Shown here: positions 43,697 through 52,175 of the stretch, piece after piece | Layout of the letters: each line of letters starts with the position of its first letter | Numbering within the stretch: position 1 is the first letter of the stretch | Source of the DNA: Rhodovulum kholense | GTDB taxonomy: Bacteria; Pseudomonadota; Alphaproteobacteria; Rhodobacterales; Rhodobacteraceae | Assembly: GCF_003053725.1 (NCBI RefSeq) | Contig: NZ_QAYC01000008.1 | Span: 1-64,000 of the forward strand | Direction of reading: 5' to 3' | Length of the DNA stretch: 64,000 nt | Translations under genes and position numbers: made by a program | The notes under the pieces: generated by a model | Seen by the model: only the letters and a program-made list of their open reading frames with translations | What the model was told of the DNA's origin: nothing | The model's database searches: none

Positions 43697-45126
43697 TTCA
43701 TCCCTTTCCCGTTGAAGACCGTGTCGTCATAGGTCCGCTCGGCGGCCGCGGGATCCTCGAGCCAGATCCGCACATCCGAGGTCGTCGCATTGGCCGGGGG
43801 GCTGCCCGCGGGCGCCACGATGTAGACCCGCTTGAGCAGGGTCGCATCGGGCGGCACCGTGAAGGTCCCGTCTTCCGAGCCTTCGACCGAAATGGCATAG
43901 GCCTCGTCCGGGGTCACGGTCAGGCGGAACGCCCGTTCGTCACCATGCATGTTGCGCACCCGCACGTCATAGGTGTTGCGGATCGAGCCGTCCGACATGG
44001 TGACGAAGATCGGGTTGCGGACCGGCGCGACCGTCATGTCGATGTCAGACCGCACGAAGAGCGCCACCAGAAGGCCGATGCCGACGGCCGACCAGAGCGC
44101 CGTGTAAAGGATGGTGCGGACCCGGAACACATGCTTCCAGATCGATTTCGGCCGGTTGCCGGCGCGTTCGCGCGCCTCGTCCGACAGCGCCATGTAGTCG
44201 ACCAGACCGCGTGGCTTGCCGACCTTGTCCATCACCTCGTCGCAAGCGTCGATGCACAGCCCGCAGGTGATGCAGGCCAGTTGCTGGCCGTCGCGGATGT
44301 CGATGCCCATCGGGCAGACATTGACGCAGGCATTGCAGTCGATGCAGTCGCCCAGCCGCTCGGCGCCCTCGGCCTTGCGGTGCTTGCCGCGCGGTTCGCC
44401 CCGCCATTCGCGATAGCCGATGGTGATGGTGTCCTCGTCCATCATCGCGGCCTGGATGCGCGGCCAGGGGCACATGTAGACGCAGACCTGTTCGCGCATG
44501 AAGCCGCCCAGGATGAAGGTCGTCAGCGTCAGCACCAGGATCGTGGAATAGGCCACCGCATGGGCCTGGAAGGTGATCAGGTTCCACAGAAGCGTCGGCG
44601 CATCGGCGAAATAGAAGACCCAGGCGCCGCCCGTGGCCACCGCGATGGCAAGCCAGAGCCCCCATTTGGTCAGCCTGAGCCGCCATTTGGTGGCGTCCCA
44701 GCGCGCGTTCCACAGACGCACGCGCTTGTTGCGGTCGCCCTCGACCCAGCGCTCGACCAGAATGAAGAGATCGGTCCAGACCGTTTGCGGGCAGAAATAG
44801 CCGCACCAGACCCGGCCCAGCGCCGAGGTGAAGAGGAAAAGCCCCAGCCCGGCCATGATCAGCAGCCCGGCGACGAAGTAGAATTCGTGCGGCCAGATCT
44901 CGATCCAGAAGAAGAAGAAGCGCCGGTTGGCGAGGTCGATCAGGACCGCCTGATCGGGCAGGTTCGGTCCGCGATCCCAGCGGACCCAGGGCAGCAGGTA
45001 ATAGATGCCGAGGCAGATCGCCAGGAGCCACCATTTCAGGCTGCGGAACTTGCCCGAGACGCGCCGGGGAAAGATCGGTTCGCGGGCGGAATACAGGCGG
45101 TCGGGATTCTGGTCAGTCGAGCTCAC
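43693..45126 (-). CDS. ccoG: cbb3 oxidase accessory iron-sulfur protein CcoG (FixG)
   Basis: The 477-residue membrane protein has five or six hydrophobic segments, the motifs YFCPQTVWTDLF and CVYMCPWPRIQ, and two ferredoxin clusters (CIDCNACVNVCPMG and CITCGLCIDACDEV). These are the features of CcoG, a cupric reductase that supplies Cu(I) for oxidase assembly. A C-terminal Ig-like periplasmic domain follows. It opens the ccoGHIS unit, 352 bases downstream of ccoP. No FNR box was found directly before it. Confidence 0.9.
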   Translation of the reverse strand: MSSTDQNPDRLYSAREPIFPRRVSGKFRSLKWWLLAICLGIYYLLPWVRWDRGPNLPDQAVLIDLANRRFFFFWIEIWPHEFYFVAGLLIMAGLGLFLFTSALGRVWCGYFCPQTVWTDLFILVERWVEGDRNKRVRLWNARWDATKWRLRLTKWGLWLAIAVATGGAWVFYFADAPTLLWNLITFQAHAVAYSTILVLTLTTFILGGFMREQVCVYMCPWPRIQAAMMDEDTITIGYREWRGEPRGKHRKAEGAERLGDCIDCNACVNVCPMGIDIRDGQQLACITCGLCIDACDEVMDKVGKPRGLVDYMALSDEARERAGNRPKSIWKHVFRVRTILYTALWSAVGIGLLVALFVRSDIDMTVAPVRNPIFVTMSDGSIRNTYDVRVRNMHGDERAFRLTVTPDEAYAISVEGSEDGTFTVPPDATLLKRVYIVAPAGSPPANATTSDVRIWLEDPAAAERTYDDTVFNGKGMK

Positions 45127-45396
45127 ACGCTCACTCCGTTCGGGCTGCGGGCCGGGTCCGGCGTGCCTTTGCGGTCGCGTCGCGACGTGGGCCCTCGTTC
45201 TTCGATAGCTAGAACCTGCATCCTCACAAGGAAACCGACGAGGCGTTCACTTCTGAGGCGGATTGCGGAGTCTTTGACGACGAATCGCACAGGTCGCAGG
45301 GTGAGAACTGGAAAAACTCTAATTCTGCGCGCGAACGCACAGTGCTCTCTTAGATAGCGCGCTGGACGATGGGGGAGGTTTTGGGCGAGGATAGAC

Positions 45397-45437
45397 ACCG
45401 GCCCCCGTGGAAACGCGCGAACAGGATGGGGGCCGGT
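45397..45437 (-). terminator. Outer hairpin between ccoP and ccoG
   Basis: ACCGGCCCCC and GGGGGCCGGT form a perfect 10-bp stem with a 21-base loop. It is the second of two tandem stem-loops after ccoP and may end or attenuate transcription, or stabilise the ccoNOQP message. The remaining sequence up to ccoG (45127-45396) shows no gene and should contain the ccoG promoter. Confidence 0.45.
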
Positions 45438-45445
45438 GCCATCGA

Positions 45446-45466
45446 CCGGGGGCCATTGGCCCCCGG
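45446..45466 (-). terminator. Palindrome 12 bases after the ccoP stop
   Basis: CCGGGGGCCA and TGGCCCCCGG are perfect inverted repeats separated by one base. It lies just downstream of ccoP and is the likely transcript end or processing hairpin of ccoNOQP. There is no T-run. Confidence 0.5.
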
Positions 45467-45477
45467 AAGTCGTTTGA

Positions 45478-46365
45478 TCATTCGCCGCCACCCAACTGGT
45501 GGACATAGACCGCGACCGACTTGCGCTCCGCCTCGCTCAGACGGTCCTGCCAGGTCGGCATGACCCCGAAGCGCGCCTTCGTCACAGTCTCGGTCAGCGT
45601 CGCGACGTCCCCACCGTAAAGCCAGATCGCGTCCGTCAGATTGGGCGCGCCCACGGTGCGGTCGCCGCGGCCATCCTCGCCATGGCATGCAGCACAGTTA
45701 TCAAGGAACACCGTTTCGCCCTGACTTGCCAATGCGGCATCGTGTTCCTGCCCGGAGATTTTCCGGACGTACTGGACCACCTGGTCGATCTCCTCGCCGG
45801 ACAGAAGCCCGTCGGTGCCGAAGGAGGGCATCTGCGACCAGCGCGCGTCGGGGTTGTCCTCGTTCCGCACGCCGTTGGTCACGGTGTAGTAGATGTCCTC
45901 GAGCTTGCCGCCCCAGAGCCAGTCGTCGTCCAGCAGGCTGGGATAGCCCTGCCCCTGCACGCCGGCCGCGCCCGACCCGTGGCACTGGGCGCAATAGGTG
46001 CGGAACACCGCGCCGCCGCCCTGAACCGCGTAGTTGTAAAGCGCGGGGTCCGCCTCGATCGCCGCCGGGTCCTCCATCGGCGCCGCCGCGACCCGGGCAA
46101 TAAGTTCGGCATTGCGGTCCTCGTAGTCCTTGATCTCGGCCTCGACCGCATGCCGGGTCGAATAGCCCAGAAGCCCCGGGGTCGCCCCGGTCACCAGCGG
46201 CCAGGCCGGATAGAGCATCGAGTAGATGAAGGCGAAGGCGATGCAGGCGTAGAAGGTCCAGAGCCACCAGCGCGGCAAGGGATTGTTCAGCTCTTCGATG
46301 CCGTCCCAGCTGTGACCGGTGGTGCCGACTTCGCCGGGCTTGGTGTTGTGATCGCTCGAACTCAT
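45478..46365 (-). CDS. ccoP: cbb3 cytochrome oxidase di-haem subunit CcoP
   Basis: The 295-residue subunit has an N-terminal membrane anchor (WWLWTFYACIAFAFIYSMLY) and two cytochrome c domains with CAQCH and CAACH; the axial Met lies in SQMPSFG and GVMPTW. It passes electrons to CcoO and CcoN. The start at 46365 has a perfect AAAGGAGG upstream; a start seven codons earlier is not needed. It overlaps the ccoQ stop by four bases. Confidence 0.93.
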   Translation of the reverse strand: MSSSDHNTKPGEVGTTGHSWDGIEELNNPLPRWWLWTFYACIAFAFIYSMLYPAWPLVTGATPGLLGYSTRHAVEAEIKDYEDRNAELIARVAAAPMEDPAAIEADPALYNYAVQGGGAVFRTYCAQCHGSGAAGVQGQGYPSLLDDDWLWGGKLEDIYYTVTNGVRNEDNPDARWSQMPSFGTDGLLSGEEIDQVVQYVRKISGQEHDAALASQGETVFLDNCAACHGEDGRGDRTVGAPNLTDAIWLYGGDVATLTETVTKARFGVMPTWQDRLSEAERKSVAVYVHQLGGGE

Positions 46366-46568
46366 GTCCGCGCCTCCTTTCGGCACGTCGCACCATCCTC
46401 GGTGCCTGCAGGTTTGTCTTCATGCCGGAACGGGATGTTGGCCGTGTCGCGGTGGTCCTTGGCGCTGCCCGGGCGCAGGGCCCAGACGATCACGCCGACG
46501 AAGAACACCGTGAGTGCCAGCAACATCCAGCTGTCGGCGAACTCGCGCATGACGGAATAGGTATCCAT
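46362..46568 (-). CDS. ccoQ: cbb3 oxidase small subunit CcoQ
   Basis: The 68-residue protein has a single membrane segment (WMLLALTVFFVGVIVWAL) and the conserved RPGSAKDHRDTANIPF tail of CcoQ. It protects the oxidase from O2 and, in Rhodobacter, has been linked to redox signalling to the photosynthesis regulators. The start at 46568 is preceded by GAGG. It overlaps ccoP by four bases and lies ten bases after ccoO. Confidence 0.9.
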   Translation of the reverse strand: MDTYSVMREFADSWMLLALTVFFVGVIVWALRPGSAKDHRDTANIPFRHEDKPAGTEDGATCRKEART

Positions 46569-46578
46569 GCCCCCGTCC

Positions 46579-47307
46579 TCAGCGGCTCGCATCCGGCTCG
46601 AAGGTCGAGAAGTCGACCAGCGTGCCCAGCATCTGCAGATAGGCGATCAGCGCATCCATTTCCGAGATGCCCTCATTGCCGTCGAAGTTGCGCACCTGCG
46701 CCCCCGGATAGCGTTCCAGAAGACCGTCCACGCCATCGGCATAGGGGTCGATCTGGGCGTTGAAATCCGCGACCGCGTTCTCGATCATCTCGTCGGTATA
46801 GGGCACGCCCACCGCGACATGGGTGCGCATCTTGTCGGCCATGTAGGTCGGGTCGACCATGCGCCGTTCGAGGAAGGCGTATTTGGGCATCACCGATTCC
46901 GGCACCACCGATTGCGGGTTGCGCAGGTGGTGGACATGCCAGGCGTCGGAATAGCGCCCGCCGACCCGCGCCAGGTCGGGCCCGGTCCGCTTGGACCCCC
47001 ACTGGAACGGGTGGTCGTACATCGATTCGGCCGCCAGGCTGTAATGGCCGTAGCGTTCCACCTCATCGCGCATCGGGCGGATCATCTGGCTGTGGCAGAC
47101 ATAGCAGCCTTCGCGGATGTAGATGTCGCGCCCCGCCAGTTCCATCGGCGAGTAGGGGCGCATGCCCTCGACCTTCTCGATGGTGTTCTGAAGGTAGAAC
47201 AGCGGGGCGATCTCGACCAGACCGCCGATGGTCACGACGAGGAAGCTGAACACCAGCAGAAGCGATGCGTTCTTCTCAAGGATCTTGTGTTTTTCGAGAA
47301 TGGACAT
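46579..47307 (-). CDS. ccoO: cbb3 oxidase mono-haem subunit CcoO
   Basis: The 242-residue membrane-anchored cytochrome c has an N-terminal segment ([19 protein letters not shown]), the haem site CYVCHSQ in [16 protein letters not shown], and an axial Met in SVMPKYAF. The motif [18 protein letters not shown] is diagnostic of CcoO. It starts 11 bases after ccoN. Confidence 0.93.
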   Translation of the reverse strand: MSILEKHKILEKNASLLLVFSFLVVTIGGLVEIAPLFYLQNTIEKVEGMRPYSPMELAGRDIYIREGCYVCHSQMIRPMRDEVERYGHYSLAAESMYDHPFQWGSKRTGPDLARVGGRYSDAWHVHHLRNPQSVVPESVMPKYAFLERRMVDPTYMADKMRTHVAVGVPYTDEMIENAVADFNAQIDPYADGVDGLLERYPGAQVRNFDGNEGISEMDALIAYLQMLGTLVDFSTFEPDASR

Positions 47308-47318
47308 GGCTTCCGTCC

Positions 47319-48920
47319 TTATTCAGCAGGGGCCGCAACCGGCGTCGCCTGCTTGGCGGGCGCGGAGGTCGCGGTCTTCCAGATGTTGTAGCACATGATC
47401 AGGGCCCCGGTGACGTACATGCCCCCGCCAAGCGCGCGGACGATATACATCGGATGCTTGGCCGCGACGGTGTCCGCGAAGGAGTTCACCAGGAACCCTT
47501 GCGCGTCGACTTCGCGCCACATCAGGCCTTCCATGATCCCGGTGACCCACATCGAGGCGGCGTAAAGCACGATCCCGATGGTGGCGAGCCAGAAGTGCCA
47601 GGAGACGAGCGTGGTCGAATAGAGCCGCTCGCGGTTCCACAGCCGCGGCGCGAGGAAGTAGAGCGCGCCGAAGGTGATCATTCCGTTCCAGCCCAGAGCG
47701 CCGGAATGGACGTGGCCGATGGTCCAGTCGGTGTAGTGCGACAGCGAGTTGACCGCGCGGATCGACATCATCGGGCCTTCGAAGGTCGACATGCCGTAGA
47801 AGCCGACGGCCACGACCATCATGCGGATGACCGGGTCGGTGCGGATCTTGTCCCAGGCGCCCGACAGCGTCATCAGGCCGTTGATCATGCCGCCCCAGGA
47901 GGGCATCCACAGCATGACCGAGAAGACCATGCCCAGCGTGCCGGCCCAGTCGGGCAGCGCGGTATAGTGCAGGTGGTGCGGACCCGCCCAGATGTAGAGG
48001 AAGATCAGCGCCCAGAAGTGGATGATGCTGAGCTTGTAGCTGTAGACCGGGCGTTCGGCCTGTTTCGGCACGAAGTAGTACATCATGCCCAGGAAGCCCG
48101 CGGTCAGGAAGAAGCCCACCGCGTTATGGCCGTACCACCACTGGGTCATGGCGTCCTGCACGCCCGAGAAGACCTGCACGGATTTCGAGCCCCAGATCGA
48201 GACCGGCAGGCTGAGGTTGTTGATCAGGTGCAGCATCGCCACGGTGACGATGAAGCTGAGGTAGAACCAGTTGGCGACGTAGATATGGGGCTCTTTGCGC
48301 TTGAAGATCGTGCCCATGAAGATCGCCAGGTAGGTCACCCAGATAACCGTCAGCCAGATGTCGGTGTACCATTCGGGCTCGGCATATTCCTTGGACTGGG
48401 TGGACCCCAGCAGGTAGCCGGTCGCCGCCAGCACGATGAACAGCTGATAGCCCCAGAACACGAACCAGGCGAGGTTGCCGCCCCAGAGCCGCGCCGCGCT
48501 CGTGCGCTGGACCACGTAGAACGAGGTGGCGATCAGGGCGTTGCCGCCGAAGGCGAAGATCACGGCCGAGGTGTGCAGCGGACGCAACCGGCCGAAGTTC
48601 ATGTACCCGCTGGCCCATTCGAAGTTCAGGCCGGGAAAGGCCAGCTGGCTGGCGATGAACGTGCCGGCGGCAAAGCCGACCACGCCCCAGAAGCAGGTCG
48701 CGATGACACCCGCCCGGATGACATCGTCCATGTAGCCGGTCCTGTCGACCGCCGGTTTCGGCGCGCCGAGCCCCCGCACCGTCCAGGCGGCGAGGCCGCC
48801 CGTGACGAGCAGGATGATCACCGCGTGCACCATGTATGCCATGTCGCGTGCCATGAACGCGGCGACCGCGGCGAACACCGCAATCACGCCCAGGACGGCG
48901 ATCTTAACGTAGTCCCACAT
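47319..48920 (-). CDS. ccoN: cbb3 oxidase catalytic subunit CcoN
   Basis: The 533-residue subunit has about 12 membrane segments and the CcoN patterns [18 protein letters not shown] (haem b ligand His), [17 protein letters not shown] (CuB site His and cross-linked Tyr) and [19 protein letters not shown] (haem ligands). It reduces O2 to water with high affinity and pumps protons. AAGGGAC precedes the ATG. Two FNR boxes lie upstream (49012-49025 and 49053-49066), consistent with induction at low O2. Confidence 0.95.
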   Translation of the reverse strand: MWDYVKIAVLGVIAVFAAVAAFMARDMAYMVHAVIILLVTGGLAAWTVRGLGAPKPAVDRTGYMDDVIRAGVIATCFWGVVGFAAGTFIASQLAFPGLNFEWASGYMNFGRLRPLHTSAVIFAFGGNALIATSFYVVQRTSAARLWGGNLAWFVFWGYQLFIVLAATGYLLGSTQSKEYAEPEWYTDIWLTVIWVTYLAIFMGTIFKRKEPHIYVANWFYLSFIVTVAMLHLINNLSLPVSIWGSKSVQVFSGVQDAMTQWWYGHNAVGFFLTAGFLGMMYYFVPKQAERPVYSYKLSIIHFWALIFLYIWAGPHHLHYTALPDWAGTLGMVFSVMLWMPSWGGMINGLMTLSGAWDKIRTDPVIRMMVVAVGFYGMSTFEGPMMSIRAVNSLSHYTDWTIGHVHSGALGWNGMITFGALYFLAPRLWNRERLYSTTLVSWHFWLATIGIVLYAASMWVTGIMEGLMWREVDAQGFLVNSFADTVAAKHPMYIVRALGGGMYVTGALIMCYNIWKTATSAPAKQATPVAAPAE

Positions 48921-48986
48921 TGATAGTCCCTTCGTCTTTCACCGACCGAACCGCCTTCGGCCGACTCCCTCACGATGCCGTGACGT

Positions 48987-48992
48987 ATTCTA
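48987..48992 (-). promoter_or_regulatory. Candidate -10 element of the ccoN promoter
   Basis: The minus strand reads TAGAAT here, five of six matches to the sigma-70 -10. Its distance to the FNR box at 49012-49025 would put the box centre about 38-42 bases before the start of transcription, close to class II spacing. Confidence 0.45.
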
Positions 48993-49011
48993 TGGTATGC
49001 ACAGATATGCA

Positions 49012-49025
49012 TTGATCCAAGTCAA
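49012..49025 (-). promoter_or_regulatory. FNR box 1, nearest to ccoN
   Basis: TTGATCCAAGTCAA matches TTGAT-N4-ATCAA with one change. It lies 92 bases upstream of the ccoN start and is suited to FnrL activation of ccoNOQP. Confidence 0.7.
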
Positions 49026-49052
49026 TCTCTCTTTAGCTTGTCCAATTCAAGC

Positions 49053-49066
49053 TTGATCTTGGTCAA
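49053..49066 (+). promoter_or_regulatory. FNR box 2, nearest to the Usp gene
   Basis: TTGATCTTGGTCAA also matches with one change. Its centre (49059.5) is 41.5 bases before a predicted start at 49101, with TATGGT at 49090-49095 as -10. This is the exact class II geometry for the rightward Usp gene. Confidence 0.65.
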
Positions 49067-49132
49067 AGCCTTGGAACATCGTGGTCATTTATGGTCTGCG
49101 CAACGTCACCAACGACGCGAAGGAGTATTGCG

Positions 49133-49972
49133 GTGGGCTACAAGACCATCCTGACCATCATCACCGACACGGATATCTCCGACTCGGCGCTCGAACCGGC
49201 GATCACCCTCGCCGCCCGCGAAGAGGGGCATCTGGACATCCTCTGCCTCGGCGTGGACCGCACCCAGACCGGGTATTACTACGCGGGCACCAACGCCTTC
49301 ATCCAGCAGGAGACCCTGCACAAGGCCCAGGAAGATGCCGCCGCCATCGAGAGCGCCGTGAAGGCCCGCATGGGCCGCGAAACCGTCGCCTGGAGCAGCG
49401 AGGCCGCGGTGGCGCAGATCGCCGGGCTCAGCCATCTGGTGGCGCAGCGCGCGCGGTTCTCGGATCTGGTGATCATGCCCCGCCCCTATGGCGAGGGCCG
49501 CGGCATCGAGGACGAGGCGGCGACCGAGGCGGTTCTGTTCGACGGGCATGCGCCGCTTCTGGTGGTGCCGGCCGGGGCCGACACCGCCCATATCGGGCGC
49601 AAGATCGTGATCGCCTGGAACCAGAGCGACGAGGCGATGGCCGCGCTGAAAGAGGCGATGCCGCTGATGCAGGCCGCCGAGGTGGTCAATATCGCGGTGG
49701 TCGATCCGCCGAAGCACGGCCCCGACCGGTCGGACCCCGGCGGTGCGCTGTCGCAGATGCTGTCGCGCCATGGCGTCAAGACCGAAATCTCGGTACTGGC
49801 CAAGACCACGCCGCGGGTCTCGGACGTGCTGCAGCGCCATGCGATGGATATCGGCGCCGACATGATGATCATGGGGGCCTACGGCCATTCGCGCTTCCGC
49901 GAGGCGATCCTTGGCGGCGCGACCCGCAGCATGCTTGAAAAGACCACGATCCCGGTCCTGATGGCGCATTGA
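49133..49972 (+). CDS. Tandem universal stress protein next to ccoN/fnrL
   Basis: The 279-residue protein has two Usp domains; the second ends in MIMGAYGHSRFREAILGG and TIPVLMAH with the ATP-binding G-x2-G-x9-G type loop. I chose the GTG at 49133 (VGYKTILTII) because AAGGAG lies eight bases upstream; the open frame starts earlier, but those codons would lie before the predicted transcription start. In Rhodobacter a Usp gene occupies this same position between ccoN and fnrL. Control by FNR box 2 would make it a low-oxygen gene. It ends 33 bases from the convergent fnrL stop. Confidence 0.85.
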   Translation: MGYKTILTIITDTDISDSALEPAITLAAREEGHLDILCLGVDRTQTGYYYAGTNAFIQQETLHKAQEDAAAIESAVKARMGRETVAWSSEAAVAQIAGLSHLVAQRARFSDLVIMPRPYGEGRGIEDEAATEAVLFDGHAPLLVVPAGADTAHIGRKIVIAWNQSDEAMAALKEAMPLMQAAEVVNIAVVDPPKHGPDRSDPGGALSQMLSRHGVKTEISVLAKTTPRVSDVLQRHAMDIGADMMIMGAYGHSRFREAILGGATRSMLEKTTIPVLMAH

Positions 49973-49987
49973 CGCGCCGCGGACGGC

Positions 49988-50014
49988 CCGGCCTGGGGGA
50001 CGCCCTCAGGCCGG
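49988..50014. terminator. Bidirectional hairpin between the Usp gene and fnrL
   Basis: CCGGCCTG and CAGGCCGG form an 8-bp perfect stem with an 11-base loop and overlap the fnrL stop. The convergent genes could share it. Confidence 0.5.
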
Positions 50015-50752
50015 CATGCCGCCGTCGCTGTCATCGCCGGTCTCGCCCAGCAACCGATCGAAATCCGGAACCGTCACATGGCGCTTGCCTTCCAGCACGA
50101 TCACGCCGTCGCGCTTCAGCGCCGAGATCTGGCGGCTGACGGTTTCCAGCGTCAGGCCCAGATAGTCGGCCATCGCCTCGCGGGTCAGCGGCAGGTCGAA
50201 CACGATCCGCCCTCGGGTCGGCCCGAGCTTCAGCGTGGCGTCGCGCCGGGCGATGATGGCCAGCAGGCTCGCGATCTTCTCGCGCGCGGTCTTGCGGCCC
50301 AGAAGCAGCATCCATTCCCGCGCCGCGTCCAGTTCGTCCAGCGTCATTTCCAGAAGCCGCTGGCCGATATGCGGCGTGCGGATCATCAGCTCTTCGAACG
50401 GCTTGCGCCGGAAGCAGCACATCGTGAGCTGAGTCGTCGCGGTCACGTCATAGGCCGCGCTTTCGCGCCCCGGGCGCCCCACGAAATCGGACGGCAGCAG
50501 CAACCCCACCATCTGGGTGCGGCCGTCCTCCATCGTCTGGCTGAGCGTGGCGATGCCTTCCATGACCGAGCCGACGAAATCCATCCGGTCGCCGGACCAG
50601 ATCACGGTCTGACCGGCGTCGAAGGTACGGTAGTACTTGATGGCCTCGAGCGCCTCGAGTTCGTCCGTCTCGCAGCGGGCACAGACCGCGCGGTGACGAA
50701 TCGGACAATCAAAGCACTCGATATGAGCAACGGGCGTGTCGGTAACGGCCAT
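50006..50752 (-). CDS. fnrL: FNR-type oxygen regulator FnrL
   Basis: The 248-residue regulator has the N-terminal cysteine cluster C-x2-C-x7-C-x2-C (C13, C16, C24, C27: CFDCPIRHRAVCARC) and a further Cys in TMCCFRR, as needed for an O2-labile [4Fe-4S] cluster. A cAMP-receptor-like beta-roll follows, and a DNA-recognition helix with E..SR (LTLETVSRQISALKRDG). It activates genes for low-oxygen respiration, haem synthesis and photosynthesis in rhodobacters. The ATG at 50752 was preferred over an in-frame TTG at 50779 that lies inside an FNR box. That box is only 14 bases upstream of the start, so FnrL may regulate its own gene. Confidence 0.92.
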   Translation of the reverse strand: MAVTDTPVAHIECFDCPIRHRAVCARCETDELEALEAIKYYRTFDAGQTVIWSGDRMDFVGSVMEGIATLSQTMEDGRTQMVGLLLPSDFVGRPGRESAAYDVTATTQLTMCCFRRKPFEELMIRTPHIGQRLLEMTLDELDAAREWMLLLGRKTAREKIASLLAIIARRDATLKLGPTRGRIVFDLPLTREAMADYLGLTLETVSRQISALKRDGVIVLEGKRHVTVPDFDRLLGETGDDSDGGMPA

Positions 50753-50765
50753 TCCGTTTCCAATT

Positions 50766-50779
50766 TTGACTTCGATCAA
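50766..50779. promoter_or_regulatory. FNR box between fnrL and hemN
   Basis: TTGACTTCGATCAA matches the FNR consensus with one change. For hemN its centre would put the transcript start at about 50814, next to the ATG at 50815. For fnrL it is too close to the start codon to activate and would be expected to repress. Confidence 0.65.
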
Positions 50780-50814
50780 GGAGAGGTTCCTTGGGTGGAC
50801 CTAACGCTAGTCGA

Positions 50815-52170
50815 ATGAGCACAGAATCGCAACTCACCCGTCTCGGTCTATTCGACGCCAAGGTGCCCCGGTACACCAGTTACCCGACGGCACCCCATTT
50901 CAATGCGTCGGTGGACGATGGAGACTTCGCCGGCTGGATCGGCCAGATCGAGCCCGGTTCGCAGATTTCCCTGTATATCCACGTGCCGTTCTGCCGCCGG
51001 CTGTGCTGGTTCTGCGCTTGCCGCACCCAGGGCACCCGGTCCGACGCGCCGGTCGAAGCGTATCTCGAGACGCTGAAGACCGAGATCGCGATGCTGGGCA
51101 AGCGGCTGCCCGAGGGCGTGACGCTGTCGCGCCTGCATTGGGGCGGGGGAACGCCGACGCTGATGTCGGCCGACATGATGAAACAGCTGACCGAGGCGAT
51201 CTTCGCCGTCGCGCCGATGCACGAAAAGGGCGAGTTCTCGGTCGAGATCGACCCGAACGAGATCGACGAGGCCCGGCTGGACGTGCTGGCCCGAGCGGGC
51301 ATGAACCGCGCCTCGATCGGCATCCAGGACTTCGACCCGCAGATCCAGTCGGTGATCGGGCGGATCCAGAGCTATGACATCACCCGCGACGCGGTCGATC
51401 TGATCCGGTCCAAGGGTATCACCTCGCTGAACGCCGACATCCTGTACGGCCTGCCGCACCAGTCGAACGAACGGATCGCCGAATCGGTGCAGAAGCTGAT
51501 GTCGCTGTCGCCCGACCGGGTCGCGCTTTACGGCTATGCCCACGTGCCGTGGATGGCCCGGCGCCAGTCGATGATCCCGGCCGAGGCGCTGCCGACCCCG
51601 GAAACCCGGCTGAAGCTTTACGAGACCGCCAAGGAACTGTTCCTGTGGGACGGCTACCGCGAAATCGGCATCGACCACTTCGCGCGGCCCGATGACGGGC
51701 TGGCCCGGGCGCTGGACGCGGGCAAGCTGCGCCGGAACTTCCAGGGCTATACCGACGACACCGCAGCCGCGCTGATCGGTCTGGGCGCCTCGTCGATCTC
51801 GCGCTTCCCGCAGGGCTATGCCCAGAACCTCTCGGGCACCTCGGATTATACCGCGCGGGTCCGCGACGGGCGCTTCGCGACCGGCCGGGGCCATGTCTTC
51901 AGCGACGAGGACAAGATGCGCTCGCGGATGATCGAGGCCTTGATGTGCGATTTCCACATCTCGACCGCCGAGATCACCGAAACCTTCGGCATCTCGAAGG
52001 CCGACCTGAACGCGATGTTCCAGGAAGTCGCCGACCGCTTCGCCGGGTTCATCGATCTGAACAATGACGGGCTGACGGTGCCGGAACACGGCAAGCCGCT
52101 GACCCGGATGATCGCCCGCGGCTTCGACGCCTACGACCTGTCGAAAGCCGGCCACAGCTCGGCGATCTGA
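50815..52170 (+). CDS. hemN: Oxygen-independent coproporphyrinogen III dehydrogenase
   Basis: The 451-residue radical SAM enzyme has the HemN cluster motif C-x3-C-x2-C-x-C (C60, C64, C67, C69 in FCRRLCWFCACRTQ), GGGTPTLMSADMM and the N-terminal YTSYPTAPHF block of true HemN, as opposed to HemW. It makes protoporphyrinogen IX without O2, feeding haem and bacteriochlorophyll synthesis. The start at 50815 fits the family N-terminus (a short lead before LGLFDAKVPRY). It lacks a Shine-Dalgarno; a TTG at 50791 in the same frame has AAGGAG seven bases upstream and is the alternative. The product would be needed under the same low-oxygen conditions as the oxidase. Confidence 0.92.
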   Translation: MSTESQLTRLGLFDAKVPRYTSYPTAPHFNASVDDGDFAGWIGQIEPGSQISLYIHVPFCRRLCWFCACRTQGTRSDAPVEAYLETLKTEIAMLGKRLPEGVTLSRLHWGGGTPTLMSADMMKQLTEAIFAVAPMHEKGEFSVEIDPNEIDEARLDVLARAGMNRASIGIQDFDPQIQSVIGRIQSYDITRDAVDLIRSKGITSLNADILYGLPHQSNERIAESVQKLMSLSPDRVALYGYAHVPWMARRQSMIPAEALPTPETRLKLYETAKELFLWDGYREIGIDHFARPDDGLARALDAGKLRRNFQGYTDDTAAALIGLGASSISRFPQGYAQNLSGTSDYTARVRDGRFATGRGHVFSDEDKMRSRMIEALMCDFHISTAEITETFGISKADLNAMFQEVADRFAGFIDLNNDGLTVPEHGKPLTRMIARGFDAYDLSKAGHSSAI

Positions 52171-52175
52171 CGCTT

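Noticed and set aside
45270-45300. Possible FNR box before ccoG (TTGACGACGAATCG)
   Set aside because: Only the left half matches; the right half differs from ATCAA at several positions.
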